Assembly (NCBI GenBank): GCA_963932465.1
Contig: OZ010791.1
Coordinates: forward strand, 155,541,915 to 155,605,914
DNA from: Maratus speciosus
Lineage: Eukaryota > Arthropoda > Arachnida > Araneae > Salticidae
Length of the DNA stretch: 64,000 bases
Reading direction: 5' to 3'
This document shows positions 59,036-64,000 of this stretch, in pieces (position 1 is the first letter of the stretch; each line of letters begins with the position of its first letter). A model generated the notes under the pieces. It saw only the letters and a program-made list of their open reading frames with translations. It ran no database searches and was not told the DNA's origin. The translations under genes and the position numbers were made by a program.

Positions 59036-59378
59036 TTAGTTTCTGAAAAACTCTGTTAATTTTGTCTGCGTTTTTTCTTTTAAAAAGTGCTTTCTCTCAT
59101 AATACGTCTCGCATCTTTGCAATACACCAAAACTCCTTGATGCGTATTTTCTTCTACAATCCGCGTCGGATTGTTTCAAATGATTTTAGCAATTCATCAT
59201 TCGAAGTTTTGTTAATTCCTGCATCATGATCATTTCCATCATGATCATTTCCATCATCATCATATTTGTCTTCATCGCAATTAATTGCTGTATTGTTTTT
59301 ATTTTTCACACTCTCGAAAATATCCAATTCGGATAGCGTTTCCGAGGTCTCAATTTCAGAATTAAGTGAAATACAATA
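59036..59378 (-). pseudogene. pogo/Tigger transposase C-terminus, frameshifted
   Basis: Pogo-family transposases end with an acidic region, a helical segment and often a K/TQTxIT-DFF tail. On the minus strand an acidic stretch (DEDKYDDDGNDHDGNDHD) leads to NDELLKSFETIRRGL and a stop. In another frame LQRCETYYERKHFLKE leads to KTQTKLTEFFRN and a stop at 59036, matching the expected tail. At least one frameshift separates them, and the upstream part is cut by the hAT-like insertion, so no product is made. The first ~22 residues of the open frame reaching 59444 are insertion sequence. Confidence 0.75.
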
Positions 59379-60968
59379 TAGGTGAAAACTGGGAAAATGA
59401 GTTAGTAGCCAGTGGCCGGTAGACTCGGTTTCATTAGTAACCACTTTTTAAAGTTAGTGGCCACTATAATGATTCAAACTTTCTTGGCATCTAGATAAAC
59501 TATAATCGTTGTATATATACATATTTTCTATAAATCAGAGTTTTATACCAGCCAACTATTCATGATAAGAATAGGGACACAGTTGAAATTTAAGAAAATT
59601 ACTTTAAAACTACAAAATTGTTATCATATTAATTTTTTTAGAATATATTTTTGGATTATTTGTAAATGTTCATAAACACAATTATCAATCAGTTTACTGT
59701 TACTTTCTTTACATAAAAAGTTAGTAACTAAATCAAAATTCCAACAACTAGATGTATACAAAAAAAATAAATAAATAAAAATAAAATGCTATTTTGATTT
59801 TATTTAATAATTAAATGTGTTATTAACATACCATATACATTACATACAGTTGAAATCTAAGCTGGTGGGTGTATTTCGCAGGATTAAACAGTATCTCTTG
59901 CAGAAAAATAATCTAACTGATCAAAAAAATTGAAGATATTGTAATGTCCTTAACCTTTAGGGTCTAATTTTTTTTCAATTTTGAGAACAAAATTACTTTC
60001 ATTTTAATAATCTTAATCGTAGCTATCCAAATAGATTTACTGATATGATAATAGGTTAAGAGTTTTTGGAGATGTTTGGAAAATCTCATATTACAAGAGG
60101 GTTTAACAGATATTGCAACTTTATAATGTTTTTTGTGTTTTACCACATGATTCATTCAGAAAAGTAACCTATATTTTAAATTTAAAGAGTGAAATATATG
60201 TATAAAATAAATTATATACTAAATGTCCAAACATAAATGAACTCATAATAAGAAAAGCATAGCCATATACTATATCATGTGTAGATAGTAACAAAAGTAA
60301 TTTTTAAGATAAAATAATACTTTGATATAAACAAAAGGACTACGTCTGAATTCATTCATATTTATAAAAACTTTTCAAAATAACAGACATTACATTACAA
60401 GATAAAAACACTAAAAACATCCTTTTATATTGTTTTTAGTGTTTTTATCTTATAATGTAATGTAATGTCTGTTATTTTGAAAAGTTTTTATAAAAATAAT
60501 ACTTGATGAAAAGACATGTACTATTAGTAGTAAACCAGACCCGAAAAGGTTAAAATCCACTTGCATTTGCATCCAGTGAAAAAAAAAAAAGGAATAAATT
60601 ATTTGAAATACATGTGGAATCAAAGCTGATGAATATATTTTGCATAAAACTATATTTCTTGAAAAAATAATCCAACTGAAGAGCGAGCATGGAGAAAAAC
60701 TGAAATATTGAAAATACAGCTAAATCACTGCAATCTGCTTGCATCCGGTAGGAAAAAGAATTAATCAGTTTGTTAATTAGATGTAATCAAAGTAGAGATG
60801 CATATTTCCATGAAAAAAGTTGTATTTCAGTTGGTGATCGATAACAGATTTTTTTTATCGCCACTTGGCGAGTGGCGACTATAGTGGCGATCGATGGCCG
60901 ATATTTTAATCGCCACTTTTACAACTTTAATCGCCACGTGGCGAGTGGCGACCGCTAATTTACACCTA
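59379..60968. mobile_element. hAT-like element with TAGGTG ends, inside Tigger
   Basis: The left end TAGGTGAAAACTGGG and right end, reverse-complemented, TAGGTGTAAATTAGCG agree at the start. Both have subterminal GTGGCGA/AGTGGCC-type motifs, on the right with an internal inverse (GCCACTTGGCGAGTGGCGAC). ATACAAT abuts the left end (59371-59377) and lies 4 bases outside the right end, so the duplication is imperfect. Two GTTGAAATCTAAGCTGGTG-like segments are repeated inside. Confidence 0.6.
60361..60494. repeat. hairpin with ~60-bp stem and ~10-base loop
   Basis: AAAAACTTTTCAAAATAACAG through CTAAAAACA pairs with the following TGTTTTTAGTGTTTTTATCT through AAAGTTTTTATAAA, apart from one extra TAATG unit in the right arm. 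It lies inside the 59379-60968 element. It could be a small foldback MITE or a microRNA-precursor-like hairpin. Confidence 0.85.
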
Positions 60969-61371
60969 TAAAATACAATCATCAATCAGCACATCATAGT
61001 TAAATTTTTCTTTTTTTTCTCACTGTATCCACATTTTTTTAAGTTACTCAAACGGATTATCGTATTCGTCCTCCGTTACCGAATTCTCACTGCTGATAAA
61101 GAAGGCACCTGGTAAAACCAGTTAAAGGCCATTGAACATCATAAAATGTGTTTAAAGAAAGAATAAGTTTGAAATGTCCAGAAATATTTTGAGAAATGGG
61201 GAGAAAAAAATTTTTTGAACACAAGAAAAAGTTCGTTAAATAGAGAATGCACTTCGCTATTTGGAGGTTATTTTACGAAGAAATTAGCAAAATGTTCTTG
61301 GTTCCAAGGAAAAGTTCGCAAAATAGAGAAATTCGCAAAACAGAGGTTCGTTAAATAGAGGTCCGACTGTA

Positions 61372-62131
61372 CAACACAATATTTTGAATGAACTGTTAAA
61401 AAACAAGTACGAAATAAATTTATCGCCGACATAACATATCACAAAAGTTTTTTTTTTCTTTTCTCCCCAAGGATATTTCAACTTTTTCCCAGTGCCCTGT
61501 GTTTTCATTGGAACCCACAGAAGCTGATAAAAAAAACCACTTTCACTTACACTTCATTACCCATAACCACTCCATTTCATGATAAAGTAACAACCATCTT
61601 TCACTATATATTAACCTTTCACAGTAACTCGTGAAACACAAAACCTCTCATCTTATTTTTATTTTCCGTTAGGGGGCCTCCACAGATACCAGACGATATA
61701 TTGAACAAGGCCTCGCTGGGGGTGAGATGAAAAATATTTTTTCTTCACTCCCCCAATAAGGTCGTGAGAATATAGGAGAGGTTGATAAAGTCTAATCACT
61801 CATAGCTCTCTTCTACAAAGAAAACCCGCCGTGCGAAATTTGGAATGAAGTGGATAATTTAATGAAGTCCACTTCACAAAAATTAAAATTTCCGCTGGGA
61901 AGAGGTGGTTCTCTTAGAACAACCACACACGGAGCAAAATATTCCAAAAGATAAAGTTTTCAGAAATTTGTAATTAAGGGCGCGAAAGTTCTGACAAAAG
62001 ATGAGATAAATTAACTGTCAACAGAATTCTGCCCACGTTATTTTACCAAATTTCTAACATACGTTAAATTAGCACTAAGAAAAGATATTTGTCTCAAGAA
62101 TTGTATTATGATGTCACTATACTATTTCATT
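61372..62131. other. stretch without recognisable genes or repeats
   Basis: It includes a slightly GC-richer part (61670-61930) with no frame of note. Nothing is identified. Confidence 0.5.
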
Positions 62132-62384
62132 ATTATGACTAGGGATGCATCGGATGTGGATTTTTGCCGTATACCGAATACTTTCTCGTTAATTTTATAT
62201 CATTCAACTATTAATAATAGATTTGATTTAAATTCATTTATTAAATTAAAAGATAACCATTTCTTTGTTTTTCTTACTGGTAAATCTAGTTCATTTATAA
62301 TTAATAAACATCCTATTAAAGTAGCTTTTTCTATATTAATACATGGAAATTATTCCAGAGAGAAACATTCGCCTTGCATACAAT

Positions 62385-62651
62385 ATTTCAAATGAAAACC
62401 AAATTTCAAAGTGATTGCTTAAAAGGCGCAAAGGCCAACATAGCGAAAAAGATTCCAAGCCGGGACTCGAATCCGGGCCATCAGTATAGCGCACTGACGT
62501 TCTACCGACTAAACCACTTGGAACGATACCTAGCTCTGAGATAATAGTGAGAAATTTTCCGAGCTAGGTATCGTTCCAAGGAAACTTTTTCGCTATGTTG
62601 GCCTTTGAGCCTTTTAAGCAATCACTTTGAAATTTGGTTTTCATTTGAAAT
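62385..62651. mobile_element. foldback element carrying a tRNA-like sequence
   Basis: The left arm ATTTCAAATGAAAACCAAAT...GCCAACATAGCGAAAAAG is the inverse of the right arm CTTTTTCGCTATGTTGGCC...ATTTGAAAT. Inside is a second hairpin (GGAACGATACCTAGCTC with GAGCTAGGTATCGTTCC). The tRNA-like part lies in the left half only, so the structure is a hairpin with one side extended. Confidence 0.85.
62453..62523 (-). tRNA. tRNA-like sequence, well folded, probable pseudogene or SINE
   Basis: Read on the minus strand, 71 bases form a cloverleaf: acceptor TTCCAAG/CTTGGAA (7 of 7 pairs), D arm GTTT-AGTCGGTA-GAAC, anticodon stem TCAGT/ACTGA with loop GCGCTAT, and T arm around CCGGATTCGAGTCCCGG. A box and B box are close to consensus, so Pol III transcription is possible. 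The loop has C where U33 is universal; the formal anticodon would be GCT (Ser), but the short variable region does not suit tRNA-Ser. It is most likely a tRNA-derived repeat. Confidence 0.6.
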
Positions 62652-62705
62652 AGCTTTTTCTTTTCACACTTATACATTAATTACTTATTTTTCCTATGAC
62701 AAATG

Positions 62706-63091
62706 CAGGGTAAAGAAAAGGGTCCCAAAAAAACGTAACTGGCAAATTCCCTGATTTTCCCTGACCAAATCTCAAAAAATTCCCTGAGCAAACGGGCATA
62801 CAACGAAATTTACTAATTATTTTCGCAATCCTTTGTCAAAATTAACAATTTTTTTTTGCGATCGTTCTTCAAATTTCTCGTTTTTTTTTTTTTTTTTTTT
62901 TTTTTTGTGATTGTTTGATGAATTTCGTGATTTTTTCTCAAGAGACTATTTGATGAATTTCGCGTCATTTTTCATTTTTTCTCCAAGACTTTTTGGAAAA
63001 TTTTTGTAAATTCCCTAACTTTTCCTATATATTTTGAAATTTCCCTGACTTTCTAGATTTTCAATGACTTTCCATGACGGTAGGAACTCTG
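62706..63091. mobile_element. hAT-like fragment related to 48180-49133
   Basis: It shares phrases with the right half of the 48180-49133 element in the same order: TTCCCTGACCAAATCTCAAA, CATACAACGAAATT, ATTTGATGAATTTCGCGTCA, TTCCTATATATTTTGAAATT. The ends are CAGGGTAAAG and, reverse-complemented, CAGAGTTCCTACC, which agree only roughly. A long T run lies at 62881-62906. Confidence 0.55.
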
Positions 63092-63726
63092 AAACGTCTT
63101 CTAACAGAATTTAAATAGAGAAGCTCATCATTGCAAGTACCTTATTTTGTTGAACAAAGGGGGCAATAAACTTTTTCAAGAAAGTGGCACAATTCTTCTA
63201 AAAATCAATATTATTTTAACACTGCTGGTCTTCCATCCATAAACAAAATAGTAAAAAAAATTCAAAAAATCATTTTTACTTTACAAATGATAAAAACACA
63301 AGAAAAATAGACCACCAGAGGAGTGAACGCTTATTCTCAGAAGCATGTTTGCGATAAAAAAAACAAAAAAAAAACATAACAGATTTTAGCGCCTTATGTT
63401 CCTATAATCATAACTTGCCTTTAATAAAATTTAATTATAAATACTTAATTGGCATTTAAATGTTATATTCTCATTTATATATAACTCTATAATTTTATTT
63501 TTGTGAAATATATGAATATTTCTTTTTGTTAGGATTTCTTTTAATGGGATAATGTTGGTAAAGTGAAATTTTTTTCTGATAACGTTAAAAATATAATTTA
63601 AAAAATTAGTCACTATCCGACAATAGGATATTAAAGTATTCCTCCGGACTGAACATTCGGTTTCAGTGCCGAATAAAGCAGGATATACGACAGGAGCCGG
63701 ATATTCGGTGCATCCCTAATTATGAC

Positions 63727-64000
63727 GGTAAAATACCGTATTAAAGATTTTAAGATTGCTAGTTAAAGAATGGCAATAAGAGAGCCATTCAATAAAAACT
63801 TATTTTCTAAGAAATGTTTTTAGGTACTGCCCGTGTCTGGAACTTTTTTATACAAGCCAAAAAAACATAATCACAAAACTAATATTACAAAACTGTATAT
63901 CAAGTGTAACTGATACACACTGATCTGATCAAAATCTTTCCACTTCAGACGCTTTGACAAATTCTTTTGGATCTGCTTCGATGTATAAACAACATGTTTG
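63727..64000. other. terminal stretch, nothing recognised
   Basis: Ordinary AT-rich sequence up to the end of the window. Confidence 0.5.

Larger units (their letters stand above)
58619..61369 (-). mobile_element. pogo/Tigger element with nested hAT-like insertion
   Basis: The ends CAGTCGAACCTCTATTTAAC and, reverse-complemented, CAGTCGGACCTCTATTTAAC are nearly identical and flanked by TA (58617-58618, 61370-61371), as for Tigger elements. TTCGTTAAATAGAGA motifs are repeated inside both ends. A transposase C-terminus is left on the minus strand. The element is 2751 bp including the 59379-60968 insertion. Confidence 0.9.
62140..63718. mobile_element. non-autonomous hAT element, perfect 8-bp duplication
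   Basis: The left end TAGGGATGCATCGGATGTGG and right end, reverse-complemented, TAGGGATGCACCGAATATCC match well. ATTATGAC lies exactly on both sides (62132-62139, 63719-63726). The 1579-bp interior holds a tRNA-bearing foldback (62385-62651) and another hAT-like fragment (62706-63091). The frame 62108-62395 overlaps the element edge and is not a gene. Confidence 0.93.

Overview
This window reads as intergenic or intronic DNA from an animal nuclear genome. It is strongly AT-rich, full of long A/T and C/G homopolymers and microsatellites, and has no bacterial-style packed genes. Nearly every open frame is short and unrecognisable. The transposon families (hAT, mariner, pogo/Tigger, TTAA-type elements, a Penelope-like element) suit an invertebrate, most likely an arthropod and possibly a chelicerate; that placement is inference. 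I found no intact host protein gene. Recognisable coding matter is limited to four broken transposable-element genes: a mariner transposase C-terminus (35.3-35.8 kb), a Penelope-like GIY-YIG endonuclease (45.5-45.9 kb), a hAT transposase C-terminus (53.2-53.6 kb) and a pogo/Tigger transposase C-terminus (59.0-59.4 kb, minus). Two tRNA-like sequences (21.2 kb and 62.5 kb) are probably pseudogenes or SINE heads.

Layout. 1-12 kb: a mariner-type shell (1764-3741) carrying two other elements; a terminal-inverted-repeat element filled by seven exact-period 173-bp repeats (5729-7130); two ~430-bp TTAA MITEs; a short hAT-like element with an internal tandem repeat (10784-11241). 12-14 kb: an apparently perfect palindrome with ~560-bp arms (12769-13908). 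14-25 kb: mostly unexplained AT-rich sequence with decayed repeats, a 176-bp pogo-type MITE (20781-20956) and a diverged ~1.1-kb tandem duplication. 25-36 kb: a GC-punctuated TA element in two copies (25.1 and 32.0 kb, the second with an internal empty-site control), a hAT element with a perfect 8-bp duplication (26144-26913), a TTAA/piggyBac-like element holding a solo LTR (29084-30411), a Harbinger-like MITE (34534-35196) and a mariner interrupted by a MITE (35279-35846). 36-41 kb: a 235-bp tandem array split by a TTAA MITE, then a diverged triplication. 41-49 kb: hAT-like elements, one rich in repeated subterminal motifs, the Penelope remnant and a large inverted repeat with hammerhead-like cores. 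49-64 kb: a stack of nested hAT elements, several with perfect 8-bp target duplications, a Tigger element with a hAT inside it, and a hAT holding a tRNA-bearing foldback.

The elements do not form a pathway. The window records repeated nested insertion, and the nesting gives a relative order of events. The items most worth checking are the palindrome, the 173-bp array inside inverted repeats, the hammerhead-like motifs linked to the Penelope remnant, and the foldback that carries a tRNA. All boundaries were read by eye; identities and copy numbers elsewhere in the genome were not computed.
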